Shown: piece by piece, positions 36,885 through 48,520 of the stretch
How the letters are laid out: the number at the start of each line of letters is the position of its first letter
How positions within the stretch are numbered: position 1 is the stretch's first letter
Origin: Serratia sp. PL17
Lineage (GTDB): Bacteria > Pseudomonadota > Gammaproteobacteria > Enterobacterales > Enterobacteriaceae
Assembly: GCF_017832355.1 (NCBI RefSeq)
Contig: NZ_JAFIBY010000001.1
Span: 806,001-870,000, forward strand
DNA: 64,000 nucleotides
Reading direction: 5' to 3'
Notes under the pieces: generated by a model
Told to the model about the DNA's origin: nothing
The model's input: only the letters and a program-made list of their open reading frames with translations
Databases searched by the model: none
Translations under genes and position numbers: made by a program

Positions 36885-37970
36885 ATGAAGCCTTCTATTG
36901 TTGCCAAACTGGAAGCGTTACAAGAGCGCCATGAAGAAGTGCAGGCGTTGCTCGGCGATGCCGGCGTTATTGCCGACCAAGATCGGTTCCGCGCGTTATC
37001 GCGCGAATATGCACAGCTGACCGACGTTAGCCGCTGTTTCCTGGAATGGCGTCAGGTGCAGGACGACCTGGCAACGGCGGAAATGATGCTGGACGATCCT
37101 GAAATGCGCGAAATGGCGCAGGAAGAGCTGAAGCAGGCCAAGGCGGCGACGGAAGAGCTGGAGCAGCAGTTGCAACTGCTGCTCTTGCCGAAAGATCCCG
37201 ATGACGAGCGTGATTGCTTCCTGGAGGTCCGTGCCGGTACCGGGGGTGACGAAGCGGCGATCTTTGCCGGCGATCTGTTCCGTATGTACAGCCGTTATGC
37301 CGAAACGCGTCGCTGGCGTGTCGAGGTCATGAGCGCCAACGAAGGTGAGCATGGCGGGTATAAAGAAGTGATTGCCAAGGTTTCTGGCGACGGCGTTTTC
37401 GGCCAATTGAAATTTGAATCAGGTGGTCACCGCGTGCAGCGTGTACCGGAAACCGAGTCGCAGGGGCGAATTCATACCTCTGCCTGTACCGTGGCTGTCA
37501 TGCCGGCCGTGCCGGAAGCGGAACTGCCAGAGATCAACGCGGGCGATCTGAAAATCGATACCTTCCGTTCTTCTGGTGCCGGCGGCCAGCACGTTAACAC
37601 CACCGACTCGGCAATCCGTATTACTCACTTGCCGACCGGCATTGTGGTGGAATGCCAAGATGAGCGTTCACAGCACAAAAACAAAGCCAAGGCGATGTCG
37701 GTGTTGGGCGCACGTATCCGTGCTGCCGAGATGGCCAAGCGTCAGCAGGCGGAAGCATCAACGCGCCGTAACCTGTTGGGTAGCGGCGACCGTTCCGATC
37801 GCAACCGGACCTACAACTTCCCTCAGGGGCGAGTGACCGACCACCGTATCAACCTGACGCTGTACCGTCTGGATGAGGTCATGGAAGGCAAGCTGGACAT
37901 GTTGATCCAGCCGATTGTGCAGGAATACCAGGCCGACCAGCTTGCTGCGCTGTCCGCAGAGCCCGAGTAA
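36885..37970 (+). CDS. prfA: peptide chain release factor 1
   Basis: 361 residues. Reads UAA and UAG. GGQ lies at 233-235 (SGAGGQHVN) and the stop-codon anticodon element PET at 188-190. The GGQ glutamine is methylated by PrmC, whose gene starts within the prfA stop codon (TAATG). Confidence 0.97.
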   Translation: MKPSIVAKLEALQERHEEVQALLGDAGVIADQDRFRALSREYAQLTDVSRCFLEWRQVQDDLATAEMMLDDPEMREMAQEELKQAKAATEELEQQLQLLLLPKDPDDERDCFLEVRAGTGGDEAAIFAGDLFRMYSRYAETRRWRVEVMSANEGEHGGYKEVIAKVSGDGVFGQLKFESGGHRVQRVPETESQGRIHTSACTVAVMPAVPEAELPEINAGDLKIDTFRSSGAGGQHVNTTDSAIRITHLPTGIVVECQDERSQHKNKAKAMSVLGARIRAAEMAKRQQAEASTRRNLLGSGDRSDRNRTYNFPQGRVTDHRINLTLYRLDEVMEGKLDMLIQPIVQEYQADQLAALSAEPE

Positions 37971-38806
37971 TGGATTATCAATCTTGGCTGAGGGCGGCGG
38001 TTGCCCGTCTGACGCAAAGTGAAAGCGCCCGGCGTGATGCCGAAATCCTATTGGGTTTTGTGACGGGCCGGGCCAGAACCTTCCTGATGGCGTTTGGTGA
38101 AACGCTGCTGACGCATCAACAGCAGGAACAGTTGGAAAGGCTGCTGGTGCGCCGTGAACGCGGCGAGCCGGTGGCGTATCTGATCGGCGAGCGGGAGTTT
38201 TGGTCTCTGCCGCTGTCGGTATCCCCCGCGACCCTGATCCCTCGTCCAGACACCGAATGCTTGGTAGAACTGGCGTTGGAGCGTCTACCACCGTCCCCTT
38301 GCACCATCCTCGATCTCGGTACCGGCACTGGCGCCATTGCGCTGGCGTTGGCCAGCGAACGCCCGGACTGTAGCGTGACGGGCGTTGATTTGCAGCCTGA
38401 GGCGGTGGCGCTGGCACAGCATAATGCGCAGAAGCTGGCGATCGGCAATGTGCAATTTCTTCAAGGCAGTTGGTTTGCGCCCCTGACAGGCCAAACGTAC
38501 GCTTTGATTGCCAGCAATCCTCCGTACATTGACGCAGCCGATCCACACCTGGCACAGGGCGACGTGCGTTTTGAGCCTAGCAGTGCGCTGGTCGCACAGC
38601 AGCATGGATTGGCAGATTTATCCGCTATTGTGCAACAGGCGCCACTGCATTTGCAGCCACAGGGCTGGCTTTTGCTGGAACATGGCTGGCAGCAAGGTGA
38701 GAGCGTACGAGCGTTGCTGCATGCCGCCGGTTTTATTTCGATCGCCACGCGCCGTGATTACGGTGACAACGATCGGGTGACGTTTGGTCAATGGCCGCAG
38801 CAGTAA
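37970..38806 (+). CDS. prmC: release factor glutamine methyltransferase
   Basis: 278 residues. SAM-binding LDLGTGTGAIALALA (115-129) and the substrate-gripping NPPY (183-186) are present. N5-methylates the GGQ glutamine of RF1 and RF2. Overlaps prfA by 1 nt, so translation is coupled. Confidence 0.97.
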   Translation: MDYQSWLRAAVARLTQSESARRDAEILLGFVTGRARTFLMAFGETLLTHQQQEQLERLLVRRERGEPVAYLIGEREFWSLPLSVSPATLIPRPDTECLVELALERLPPSPCTILDLGTGTGAIALALASERPDCSVTGVDLQPEAVALAQHNAQKLAIGNVQFLQGSWFAPLTGQTYALIASNPPYIDAADPHLAQGDVRFEPSSALVAQQHGLADLSAIVQQAPLHLQPQGWLLLEHGWQQGESVRALLHAAGFISIATRRDYGDNDRVTFGQWPQQ

Positions 38807-38879
38807 CTGAAAACCAACAAAACGCTGGCCTCTGGCTTTCACGGTATTACCTGGCAGCAAGTTTCGATCGTTTCCTGAT

Positions 38880-38952
38880 GTTGGCTCAGGCAAGTCACCG
38901 GGATGCGTGAATGTAGATAACAACGCCGCAGCGTGAAAGACGGCGGGTATAA
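38880..38952 (-). repeat. Serratia/Yersinia-type intergenic repeat, partial copy
   Basis: Read on the minus strand it starts TTATACCCGCCGTCTTTCA, then CGCTGCGGCGTTGTTATCTAC, matching the left end of the copy at 59191 at most positions. It lies between prmC and sirB2. Confidence 0.65.
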
Positions 38953-38982
38953 GCACACAGCGAATAAATAAAAGGAAGCAAT

Positions 38983-39381
38983 ATGGCAGTCTACTCGGCG
39001 TTAAAACATCTGCATTTGTTGACGGTAACCATCAGTATTGTCTTGTTTGTATTGCGTTTCTTCTGGAAGTGGCGCAATTCAGCTATGATGAACAAGCGCT
39101 GGGTGAAGATAACACCGCACATAAATGATACGGTGTTGTTCGTCAGTGGCATTGCGTTGGTCGTGATGTTCAAGTTTTATCCGCTGTTGGGTATGGACTC
39201 ATGGCTGACCGAAAAGGTGTTTGGCGTTATTATCTATATCCTGCTTGGCTACGTCGCATTGGGCAAAAAGACCAAAAGCCAGAACCTGCGCACACTGGCG
39301 TTTGTGTTGGCGTTGGGTTGTTTGTACCTGATAATTAAACTTGCCACGACGAAAATACCGTTTCTGATGGGATACTTATGA
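38983..39381 (+). CDS. sirB2: SirB2 family membrane protein
   Basis: 132 residues with four hydrophobic segments (LLTVTISIVLFVLRFFW, DTVLFVSGIALVVMF, VFGVIIYILLGYVAL, LAFVLALGCLYLIIKLA). Matches SirB2/YchQ, a membrane protein of unknown function long annotated as an invasion-gene activator. AAAAGGAAG upstream. Overlaps sirB1 by 4 nt. Confidence 0.93.
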   Translation: MAVYSALKHLHLLTVTISIVLFVLRFFWKWRNSAMMNKRWVKITPHINDTVLFVSGIALVVMFKFYPLLGMDSWLTEKVFGVIIYILLGYVALGKKTKSQNLRTLAFVLALGCLYLIIKLATTKIPFLMGYL

Positions 39382-40187
39382 GTAGCATTGCTGATTTTGA
39401 ATTTAACACCTCGCTGCTGAGCGAGGGCGTGATCCTGGTATCGCAGTCCGTACGGCGTGATTTCCCCGCCGTCGAGGTCGAACGTAAGCTGCAACAGCTG
39501 GTCGACGACGCGCGAGCGGCGGTGCCGCAGGATCTCAGCCAGGAACAGCAACTGGACGCGCTCATTGAATTGTTCTTCAAAACCTGGGGTTTTGGTGGTG
39601 CCAGCGGCGTGTATCGTCTGTCTGACGCTATCTGGCTGGATAAAGTGCTGGAAGGACGGCAGGGGACGCCAGTTTCACTTGGCACCATTTTCCTGCATAT
39701 TGCCGCGCACTTGGGTTTACCGCTGTTGCCGGTGATTTTCCCCACTCAGTTGATCCTGCGAGCAGACTGGCTGGATGACGAAATGTGGCTGATTAATCCG
39801 CTGAACGGCGAGACGCTGAACGAACACCAACTGGAAGTGTGGATCAAGGGCAACCTGGGTCTGGCCGCCGAGTTGGAAGACGACGATCTCGATGAGTCAG
39901 AAAACGTCATGGTGGTGCGTAAGATGCTCGATACGCTGAAAGCTGCCCTGATGGAAGAAAAACAGATGGAAATGGCGCTGCGCGCCAGCGAAACGGTGCT
40001 GTGCTTCGATCCTGATGATCCTTACGAAATTCGCGATCGCGGGCTGATTTACGCCCAATTGGAATGCAACCATATCGCCATTTCCGATCTTAACTATTTT
40101 GTCGAACAGTGTCCTGAAGATCCGGTCAGCGAAGTGATCAAAATACAGATCCACTCGATTGAACCGAAACAGGTTACGCTGCATTAA
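39378..40187 (+). CDS. sirB1: SirB1 family protein (transglutaminase-like plus TPR)
   Basis: 269 residues, E. coli YchA/SirB1-like. The N-terminal half has the transglutaminase-like fold (LDALIELFFKTWGFGG, SLGTIFLHIAAHLGLPLLPVIFPTQLILR). The C-terminal part is helical and TPR-like (ALRASETVLCFDPDDPYEIRDRGLIYAQL). Biochemical role unknown. Translationally coupled to sirB2, with kdsA 33 bp downstream. Confidence 0.93.
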   Translation: MSSIADFEFNTSLLSEGVILVSQSVRRDFPAVEVERKLQQLVDDARAAVPQDLSQEQQLDALIELFFKTWGFGGASGVYRLSDAIWLDKVLEGRQGTPVSLGTIFLHIAAHLGLPLLPVIFPTQLILRADWLDDEMWLINPLNGETLNEHQLEVWIKGNLGLAAELEDDDLDESENVMVVRKMLDTLKAALMEEKQMEMALRASETVLCFDPDDPYEIRDRGLIYAQLECNHIAISDLNYFVEQCPEDPVSEVIKIQIHSIEPKQVTLH

Positions 40188-40196
40188 TTCATTTGA

Positions 40197-41075
<879 letters not shown>

Positions 41076-41119
41076 ACGTGCTCTTTGCAGGGGCGTAGCT
41101 GCTGTGCCCGCTATGGTTT

Positions 41120-41143
41120 AAAGCCCGACTTGTCGGGCTTTTT
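41120..41143 (+). terminator. terminator of kdsA
   Basis: AAAGCCCGAC / GTCGGGCTTT stem with a tight loop, then TTG and further T residues. Confidence 0.9.
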
Positions 41144-41149
41144 GTTTTG

Positions 41150-42838
41150 TTAGGCTACGTGTGACGCCAATGCTTCAGGTAGCGTTGCGTAGAAATGCAG
41201 TCTCCCCTCAATGGGTTGTACCCGCGCCCGCGCCAGCGTTTTCAATGGTTGGAAAGGCATGTCGGTGATCGCCAACTGCTTGCCTGGCGGCAGGGCCTCG
41301 ATAAAGCGCTGTAGGGCATCCAGGCCACCGGCGTCCAGCACCGGTACGGCATCCCACTGCAACACAATCACGTCATAGCTTTCGCTGCGCACCAGGAGTT
41401 CATTAAAAATGCGCTCGGCGGCGGCGAAGAACAACGGGCCATTTACGCGCAGCACCAGGCGGCCGTTTTCGGCGCTCAGTTCGCTCAGGCGGGTCATGCG
41501 TGCAATACGTCGCATAAACAGCAGGGAAGCCAGCACTATGCCTACGGTGATGGCAATCACCATGTCAAACAGTACGGTCAGTGACATGCACAGCAGCATC
41601 ACCAGAATGTCATCTTTCGGTGCCCGTCGAAGCAGATAAACGACCTTATGCGCCTCGCTCATGTTCCAGGCGACCATCAGCAGCAGTGATGCCATGGCGG
41701 CCAGTGGCAGCCAGGAAAGCCAGGGTGCCAGCACCAGCAGTGCCAGCAACACCAGCAGCGCATGGATAATGGCAGATACCGGCGAGGTGGCACCTGCGCG
41801 CACGTTGGCCGCAGACCGCGCGATGGCGGCGGTTGCGGTAATGCCACCAAAGAAGGGGGCGATGATATTGCCGGCACCCTGACCAATCAATTCGGTATTA
41901 GAGTTGTGTTTCTTACCGGTCATACCGTCCAGCACGACGGCGCACAATAAGGACTCAATGGCGCCCAACATGGCCATAGAAAATGCCGCTGGCAGCAGAG
42001 CGGAGATGGTTTGCCAGCTTAGGGCCATGGGGTTGCCGTCGCCCGCAGGCAGATCCCAGGGGAGCATCAACTGCGGCAGGATAGGTGGGATGCCCTGGCC
42101 CTGAGTACCGTCGGCCAACAGGTAGCTGAAACGTGAGCCGATAGTGGCTACGGGGTGGTCAAACATCGCCAAAACGCCCATGACTGCCGTACCTGCCAGC
42201 AGGGCCGGCAGATGGCCGGGTACCCGCAGACCGAGTTTCGGCCAGAAGATCAGGATAAGCAGGGTCACTGCACCGATCAGCGTATCGCCAAGGTCCAACG
42301 TAGGCAACGCCTGCAACAGGGCGTAAACCTTACCCACATAGTGTTCAGGTACCACGGCCAATTGCAGACCGAAGAAATCCTTCACCTGCATCGTCGCAAT
42401 GGTAATGGCGATGCCGGAGGTAAAGCCCAGCGTCACGGACAGCGGTATATATTCAATTAACCGGCCGAAACGGGCTAATCCCATCAGCACTAGAAACAAG
42501 CCGGAAAGCAGCGTGGCGATTAACAACCCAGAGAGCCCGAACTGCTGGGATACGGGGTACAGGATCACCACAAAAGCGGCGGTAGGGCCGGACACGCTGT
42601 AGCGTGAACCGCCACTGATGGCGATCACAATCCCGGCGACGGCCGATGTGTAAAGCCCGTATTGAGGGGGGACGCCGCTGGCAATGGCCAGCGCCATCGC
42701 CAACGGGATGGCGATAATGCCGACAGTAACGCCGGCAATGGCGTCTTTAAGCAGGCGTTGCAGAGAGTAAGGTTCCCGCCAGCAGGCATCTACCAGCGCG
42801 CTGAACGGCCGGATGCCGTTAATTTCATGCGTTTTCAT
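41150..42838 (-). CDS. dauA: C4-dicarboxylic acid transporter DauA (SulP family)
   Basis: 562 residues, close to E. coli DauA (YchM) throughout: [82 protein letters not shown] and the STAS domain with [14 protein letters not shown] and [14 protein letters not shown]. Takes up succinate and other C4-dicarboxylates aerobically at acidic pH in E. coli. There the gene lies between ychH and prs; here it follows kdsA in convergent orientation. Confidence 0.93.
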   Translation of the reverse strand: MKTHEINGIRPFSALVDACWREPYSLQRLLKDAIAGVTVGIIAIPLAMALAIASGVPPQYGLYTSAVAGIVIAISGGSRYSVSGPTAAFVVILYPVSQQFGLSGLLIATLLSGLFLVLMGLARFGRLIEYIPLSVTLGFTSGIAITIATMQVKDFFGLQLAVVPEHYVGKVYALLQALPTLDLGDTLIGAVTLLILIFWPKLGLRVPGHLPALLAGTAVMGVLAMFDHPVATIGSRFSYLLADGTQGQGIPPILPQLMLPWDLPAGDGNPMALSWQTISALLPAAFSMAMLGAIESLLCAVVLDGMTGKKHNSNTELIGQGAGNIIAPFFGGITATAAIARSAANVRAGATSPVSAIIHALLVLLALLVLAPWLSWLPLAAMASLLLMVAWNMSEAHKVVYLLRRAPKDDILVMLLCMSLTVLFDMVIAITVGIVLASLLFMRRIARMTRLSELSAENGRLVLRVNGPLFFAAAERIFNELLVRSESYDVIVLQWDAVPVLDAGGLDALQRFIEALPPGKQLAITDMPFQPLKTLARARVQPIEGRLHFYATLPEALASHVA

Positions 42839-43013
42839 CTAAGGTGCAAACCAAGTCTATAAAAGAGAACGGAATGGCGGGCCGGAAAAGGTCCGTCTCG
42901 AATAGCTGATAGACACCATACGCCTGTTATGGCAATGATTCATAGATGTACATCAATGCCGTGCTAAAAATCGGAGTTATACTCTTTTAGAATGCCGATT
43001 AACACCCGATAGT

Positions 43014-43042
43014 AGACTGGCCGTGGCTTAAACGGCCAGTCT
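43014..43042. terminator. hairpin downstream of the UPF0303 gene
   Basis: Perfect 10-bp arms AGACTGGCCG / CGGCCAGTCT with a 9-nt loop, 27 bp after the stop of the minus-strand gene. No T run. Confidence 0.5.
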
Positions 43043-43068
43043 AAATTGAATAATGCTATTTTTACCCC

Positions 43069-43554
43069 TTAATGCACGGCGGGCAAGGATAACCCAAGAA
43101 AGCGGGCTAAGGTGCCAACCAGCAGATTATGGTCTTCCAGCTGTGGTGCGCCAGAAATGCTGATGGTACCGATGCAGCCGAGACCCGTTAAATTGACGGG
43201 GAAGGCACCGCCATGAACCGAATAGTCGCGAACACTCAGCCCGTATCGTTCTTCCAGTGTTGATTGCCGCTGCTGCAAACGCAGGCCAATAGCATAAGAG
43301 CTCTTGTGAAAATGGTTTACCACGTTGCGTTTACGCCGCACCCAGTCTGCAATATCAGGGGTAGTGCCAGGCATGGCATAGTAAAAGAGAGTCTGCCCCG
43401 CCAACTGGATTTCTATGGCGATCGACAGACTGCGTTGTTCTGCGGCGGATTTCAGTGCGGAGCCCAATTCCCAGGCAGTATTATGATCAAAATGGTTAAA
43501 GGCTAACGCCGTTTCCTGTTCAGTAAGCGCGTGCAATTCATCATCAGTATTCAT
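43069..43554 (-). CDS. UPF0303 / heme-degrading domain-containing protein
   Basis: 161 residues. TALAFNHFDHNTAWELGSALKSAAEQR, IEIQLAGQTLFYYAMPGTTPDIADWVRRKRNVVNHFHKSSYAIGL and DYSVHGGAFPVNLTG match the UPF0303 (YBR137W-like, GlcG/HbpS superfamily) group. The function is not settled; the heme label comes from distant relatives. The ATG at 43554 has GGGGGTG upstream and is preferred to one at 43572. Confidence 0.82.
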   Translation of the reverse strand: MNTDDELHALTEQETALAFNHFDHNTAWELGSALKSAAEQRSLSIAIEIQLAGQTLFYYAMPGTTPDIADWVRRKRNVVNHFHKSSYAIGLRLQQRQSTLEERYGLSVRDYSVHGGAFPVNLTGLGCIGTISISGAPQLEDHNLLVGTLARFLGLSLPAVH

Positions 43555-43756
43555 GGTTTTCACCCCCCTCATTTGGTCGCTAACAGACTATCCTGAACCG
43601 GACGCAGGGGATAGATACCTTGGAAATAACATAGAACTGCTAATCTATTATTAATCTGTGTAATATCTCCGATGCTGAGCTGGATGAGACAGGGATTGGT
43701 TCTCAACATTTATTGTTTAATCACCCTGTTATTCTCGTGGAGCATAGCGAATATTT

Positions 43757-44857
43757 ATGACTTACGTTGTGTCAATTCCCGCCTTGTATAGTGACGCCTG
43801 CATTACCTATGCCACACTGTCCATCAGCTATTTTGCTCTCAGCAAGAACGCCCCCTTTTCCTACCATTCCGAGCTGTGGAAACGCCTGCTTTTTGGCGTG
43901 CTGGCTGGCCTGGCGGTTTTTTTTCTCAATCAGGACAAGTTGGAGTTGGTCGGTGACGTGCATTACAGCTTCGCCATGATCCCGATGATATTAGTGACGT
44001 TTTATGGTGGTGCCGTCAGTGGGCTGGCCTGCTATCTGATGTCGCTGGTGTTGAGTGGGGGTTTTACCGTTGATAACCTGTTTATCGGCTCGATCATTCT
44101 TCCATTAATGCTGTCGCGCGTTTGGTTGAGAAAGACGAATCGGGTGTTCTATCTCACCATTTGCATCATTGCACTGTATCGCATCGCGGTAGTCTGGTTT
44201 TTTGTGGATATGTGGGAACTGTGGCCAGACGTATTGCTGTACCAGGCTATTTCTGCCCTGTGTTTGGCCATTTGCTACCATGCGATCAACTTCAAGGAAC
44301 GGCACATCCACGCGTATTTCTCTATGCGTGATAAAGCCACCACCGACAGTCTTACTCATCTCAGTAACCGCGCCAGTGTGGACTACCGACTGATGTTACA
44401 ACACGTGGAGCGTCGTCCCTGTGGGTTGATGATCCTCGATTTGGATGATTTCAAACACATCAACGATACCTATGGCCATTTGGTTGGGGACATACTGTTG
44501 GCGCGAGTGGGGGCGTTGTTAAAAAACAGCGTACGCAGCGACGATTTCGTCGGCCGTTATGGCGGTGAGGAGTTTATTGTTATTACGGCCAGCTACGATC
44601 CGGCGACGATTGGTAGGGTAGCGGAGCGTATCCGACGTAGCGTTGAGGCCACCGCGTTTGTACTGGACGACGGTGATGAGGCACACATCACGGTGTCTAT
44701 CGGTGCGTCGTTGTATCTGCCCGGTATGGTGGTTGATAAAGCGATTGAGGTCACGGATGAAGCGCTGTATGACGCCAAACGCAGGGGGAAAAATCAGGTG
44801 GTGTGCAGCCGGCTGATGCAACTCTCACCGCTTGGTGCGGGTTTCCGCCACGAATGA
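43757..44857 (+). CDS. membrane-bound diguanylate cyclase
   Basis: 366 residues. About five TM segments in residues 10-175 with the pattern of the 5TMR-LYT sensor family (MIPMILVTFYGGAVSGLACYL), then a GGDEF domain. GGEEF is at 269-273, metal-binding Asp in ILDLDDFKHINDTYGH, and an inhibitory I-site RSDD at 260-263, five residues before the signature. An active, product-inhibited c-di-GMP synthase is predicted. The ribosome site is distant (GGAG about 14 nt upstream), so the start is less sure. Confidence 0.9.
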   Translation: MTYVVSIPALYSDACITYATLSISYFALSKNAPFSYHSELWKRLLFGVLAGLAVFFLNQDKLELVGDVHYSFAMIPMILVTFYGGAVSGLACYLMSLVLSGGFTVDNLFIGSIILPLMLSRVWLRKTNRVFYLTICIIALYRIAVVWFFVDMWELWPDVLLYQAISALCLAICYHAINFKERHIHAYFSMRDKATTDSLTHLSNRASVDYRLMLQHVERRPCGLMILDLDDFKHINDTYGHLVGDILLARVGALLKNSVRSDDFVGRYGGEEFIVITASYDPATIGRVAERIRRSVEATAFVLDDGDEAHITVSIGASLYLPGMVVDKAIEVTDEALYDAKRRGKNQVVCSRLMQLSPLGAGFRHE

Positions 44858-44858
44858 T

Positions 44859-44883
44859 CCCCTCCTGATATTCACAGGAGGGG
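44859..44883. terminator. hairpin between diguanylate cyclase gene and mfd
   Basis: Perfect 9-bp arms CCCCTCCTG / CAGGAGGGG between convergent genes, 7-nt loop, no T run. Confidence 0.6.
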
Positions 44884-44889
44884 AGTGAT

Positions 44890-47800
44890 TCAGGCTGCCA
44901 AGGTATGCTCGCGGAACGCGGTCAGTAACTCTTCGGTAAACTTCAGGCGTTTCTGACGGTCGGCCAGGTCCAACATAAACTTCAGCTTGGTTGGTCCATC
45001 CAGACGATAGATTTGCGGATGACTCTGTAGCAGACCAATCAAATAACCCGGGTCAACCAGGTTTTTCTCACCAAACTCAATAAACCCGCCGCGTTCATTA
45101 CCTTCTATGCGTTTGATACCCAGTTTTTGGGCGTGTTGACGCAGAGCCGCACATTGCAGCAGGTTACGTGCCGGATCGGGGAGCAGACCGAAGCGGTCAA
45201 TCAGCTCCACTTTCAGCTCTTCCAGTTCACCGTCGTTTTTCGCGCTGGCAATACGTTTATAGAACGACAGGCGGGTGTTAACGTCGGGGATGAAATCATC
45301 CGGCAGCAGGGCAGGCATACGCAGCTCCACTTCGGTTTGGTTGCTGGTGAGATCTTCCAGCGAAGGCTCACGCCCATGCTTAAGCGCATCAACCGCACTT
45401 TCCAACAGTTCCATATACAGTGAAAAACCGACGGTGGTCATCTGGCCGCTTTGATCTTCACCCAACAGTTCACCTGCGCCACGGATCTCAAGATCGTGAG
45501 TGGCTAGCGCAAAGCCGGCACCCAGATCTTCCAGTGACGCGATGGCCTCCAGGCGTTTATGGGCGTCGGTGCTCATGGCTTTTGGATTTGGCGTCAGCAA
45601 ATACGCGTAAGCTTGATGGTGCGAACGCCCGACGCGGCCGCGTAGCTGGTGTAACTGCGCAAGCCCAAAGCGATCCGCACGCTCAATGATAATGGTATTG
45701 GCGCTGGGGATATCGATGCCGGTTTCAATAATGGTGGTACAGACCAACACATTGAAACGCTGGTGGTGGAAGTCGTTCATCACGCGTTCCAGGTCGCGTT
45801 CGCGCATCTGGCCGTGACCGATGGCAATGCGCGCCTCTGGCACCAACTCTGCCAGTTTTTCTGCTGCCTTTTCAATGTTTTCTACATCGTTGTACAGGTA
45901 GTAAACCTGGCCTCCGCGCAGCACTTCTCGCAGGATGGCTTCGCGGACGACCAAACTGTCGTACTCGCGGACAAAGGTTTTTACTGCCAAACGGCGGGCA
46001 GGTGGGGTGGCAATAATGGACAGGTCACGCATGCCGCTCATGGCCATATTCAGCGTGCGCGGGATCGGCGTGGCGGTCAGCGTCAGGATATCCACATCGG
46101 CACGCATCGCCTTGATGCGTTCTTTATGGCGAACACCGAAACGGTGCTCTTCGTCAACGATAAGCAGCCCCAGATCTTTCCAGCGCAGTTCACTTTGCAG
46201 CAATTTGTGGGTACCAATGATAATGTCAACTTTGCCATCAACGGCGTCGTCCATCACTTGCTGCTGTTCTTTAGCGCTGCGGAAGCGTGACATCATCTCG
46301 ATGCGGATTGGCCAGGTGGCGAAGCGATCGCGGAAGTTGTCAAAATGCTGCTGCGCCAGCAACGTTGTCGGCACCAATACTGCAACTTGTTTGCCGTTTT
46401 CAACGGCCAGAAACGCGGCGCGCATTGCCACTTCGGTTTTGCCGAAGCCGACATCGCCACATACCAGGCGGTCCATCGCCAGGGGTTGGCACATGTCGCT
46501 CAGTACGGCGTTGATCGCCTGCTCCTGATCGGGTGTGGTTTCAAACGGGAAGCTCTGACAGAACAGCTGATATTGCTCACGGTTATGTTTAAACGCGAAA
46601 CCGGTTTTAGCCGCGCGTTGGGCGTAGATATCCAACAGCTCTGCTGCCACGTCCCGTACCCGCTCGGCCGCTTTCTGTCGTGCGCGCGACCAGGCATCAC
46701 CGCCCAGTTTATGCAGCGGGGCATTTTCGTCTGCGCCACCCGCATAGCGGCTGATCAGATGCAATGAAGAAACCGGTACGTACAGTTTGTCTTCACCGGC
46801 ATAGGACAAGATCAGGTATTCGGCCTTGATGCCACCGGCCTCCAGCGTGGTTAACCCCACGTAGCGCCCAACGCCATGCTCCAGATGTACCACCGGTTGA
46901 CCCGGGTGCAGTTCTGCCAGGTTGCGGATCAGAACGTCGGTATTAATGGTCCGTCGGTTGTCCTGCCGACGGCGGCTGACGCGTTCGCCGAGCAGATCGC
47001 TTTCGCAGATCAGGGCCCGGTTACGCATACCGTCGAGGAAGCCGCGTTCGGAAGCCCCGACCATCATGTAACGGCCGGCCGGCTCGGCCTGATCGAGATG
47101 CTGGATCAACGAGGTGCCGAGCTTGATGCGGCCTAGCAGGTCTTGCAGCGTTTCCCGGCGGCCTTCACTTTCCACTGAGAAGATAACGCTGCCGTCAAAG
47201 CTTTCAATAAAGCGGCGCAGATTGTCCAAGGGGGCTTTCTGCTGGGCCTGCACCGCCAGATCCGGCAGGGCGCGGTAATCCAGATTGGTGTTACCGGCCT
47301 TGGCTGGCAATTCCTCGGTTTTTAGCGCCATGCGCGGCCAGGCTTTTAACTCGCTAAACAATGCATCAACCCGCAGCCACAGGCTGTCCGGCGCCAGCAG
47401 CGGGCGCATCGGATCGACACGGCGGCTCTCGAAACGTTGGTTAACGTCCTGCCAAAAGCGTTCGGCGGCGCTTTCCAGATTGCCGGTATTGACGATCAGC
47501 GTATTGCCTGGCAGGTAGCTGAACAGCGACGGCAGCGGTTGGTTGAAGAACAGCGGCTGCCAGTATTCGATACCGGCAGGCCAGGTGCCTTTACTCACCT
47601 GTTGATAAATATGTTCGGCGTCGCGGCGCACTTCAAACTGCTCGCGCCACTGGCTGCGGAACAGCTCGATGGCATTTTTATCGGTTGGGAACTCATGGGC
47701 CGGTAGCAGGTTGATCGCGTCGACTTCGCTCAGAGTGCGCTGGTTGTCGACATCAAAGGTGCGCAGGCTGTCGATTTCATCGTCGAAGAAATCGATGCGA

Positions 47801-48369
47801 TAGGGCTCTTCGCTCCCCATCGGGAACAGATCAAGTAACGCGCCGCGCGTGGCGAACTCACCGTGCTCCATCACCTGATCGACACTGCGGTAGCCCGCTT
47901 GCTCGAGTTGGGCACGCAGTTTGTCGCGTGACAGGCGCTGGCCTTTTTTCATGACCAGCGCGTGGCCGTGCAGGAATTCGTGCGGGCAAACACGCTGCAT
48001 CAGCGTATTGACCGGCAGGATAATGACGCCGCGCACCATGGTCGGCAAGTGGTACAGGCTCGACAGGCGTGCGGAGATGATTTCCTGATGCGGTGAGAAG
48101 CTGTCGTAGGGGAGGGTTTCCCAGTCCGACAGAGTGGTCACCATTTGATCGGTAAACTGCTGAATTTCGTCGCGCAGCCGCAGGGCATTTTGCATGTCCG
48201 GGGCGATCAACATCACCGGCCCGTTATGTCGTTCGATGATCTCGGCGCACTCTACGGCGCAGGCCGAGCCGGTCAGTTGCCCCAACTGGCGCAAGTCGCC
48301 AGCACGCTCAGGCAAAGAATAACGGGAGGATGAGGATGCAGCACGCTTAGGGTTATCGGAGATGCTCAT
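44890..48369 (-). CDS. mfd: transcription-repair coupling factor Mfd
   Basis: 1159 residues from the ATG at 48369; a TTG at 48387 is possible. N-terminal UvrB-homology region (GPVMLIAPDMQNALRLRDEI, FFDDEIDSLRTFD), RNA-polymerase interaction domain (PVVHLEHGVGRYVGLTTLEAGG), then the RecG-like motor: Walker A GDVGFGKTEVAMR, DEEHRFG, TATPIPRTL and QLRGRVGRS. Removes stalled RNA polymerase at lesions and recruits UvrA. Slightly longer at the N-terminus than E. coli Mfd (1148), the extra residues being Ser-rich. Confidence 0.98.
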   Translation of the reverse strand: MSISDNPKRAASSSSRYSLPERAGDLRQLGQLTGSACAVECAEIIERHNGPVMLIAPDMQNALRLRDEIQQFTDQMVTTLSDWETLPYDSFSPHQEIISARLSSLYHLPTMVRGVIILPVNTLMQRVCPHEFLHGHALVMKKGQRLSRDKLRAQLEQAGYRSVDQVMEHGEFATRGALLDLFPMGSEEPYRIDFFDDEIDSLRTFDVDNQRTLSEVDAINLLPAHEFPTDKNAIELFRSQWREQFEVRRDAEHIYQQVSKGTWPAGIEYWQPLFFNQPLPSLFSYLPGNTLIVNTGNLESAAERFWQDVNQRFESRRVDPMRPLLAPDSLWLRVDALFSELKAWPRMALKTEELPAKAGNTNLDYRALPDLAVQAQQKAPLDNLRRFIESFDGSVIFSVESEGRRETLQDLLGRIKLGTSLIQHLDQAEPAGRYMMVGASERGFLDGMRNRALICESDLLGERVSRRRQDNRRTINTDVLIRNLAELHPGQPVVHLEHGVGRYVGLTTLEAGGIKAEYLILSYAGEDKLYVPVSSLHLISRYAGGADENAPLHKLGGDAWSRARQKAAERVRDVAAELLDIYAQRAAKTGFAFKHNREQYQLFCQSFPFETTPDQEQAINAVLSDMCQPLAMDRLVCGDVGFGKTEVAMRAAFLAVENGKQVAVLVPTTLLAQQHFDNFRDRFATWPIRIEMMSRFRSAKEQQQVMDDAVDGKVDIIIGTHKLLQSELRWKDLGLLIVDEEHRFGVRHKERIKAMRADVDILTLTATPIPRTLNMAMSGMRDLSIIATPPARRLAVKTFVREYDSLVVREAILREVLRGGQVYYLYNDVENIEKAAEKLAELVPEARIAIGHGQMRERDLERVMNDFHHQRFNVLVCTTIIETGIDIPSANTIIIERADRFGLAQLHQLRGRVGRSHHQAYAYLLTPNPKAMSTDAHKRLEAIASLEDLGAGFALATHDLEIRGAGELLGEDQSGQMTTVGFSLYMELLESAVDALKHGREPSLEDLTSNQTEVELRMPALLPDDFIPDVNTRLSFYKRIASAKNDGELEELKVELIDRFGLLPDPARNLLQCAALRQHAQKLGIKRIEGNERGGFIEFGEKNLVDPGYLIGLLQSHPQIYRLDGPTKLKFMLDLADRQKRLKFTEELLTAFREHTLAA

Positions 48370-48520
48370 TAAGGTATCTTTAATCAATGTATTAAATTTC
48401 GCCCCGGCAGAAATAACACCGCGCCTTTAGCCGGTAATACTAGCCCACTGGGCAATAAACTGACATAGATAAAAGCGCGGCGCGGCGGTCTAATGGCGAA
48501 TGTTTAACCACTCAATGGCA

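Noticed and set aside
43757-44857. Degenerate (inactive) diguanylate cyclase
   Set aside because: The GGEEF signature, metal-binding aspartates and I-site are all present.
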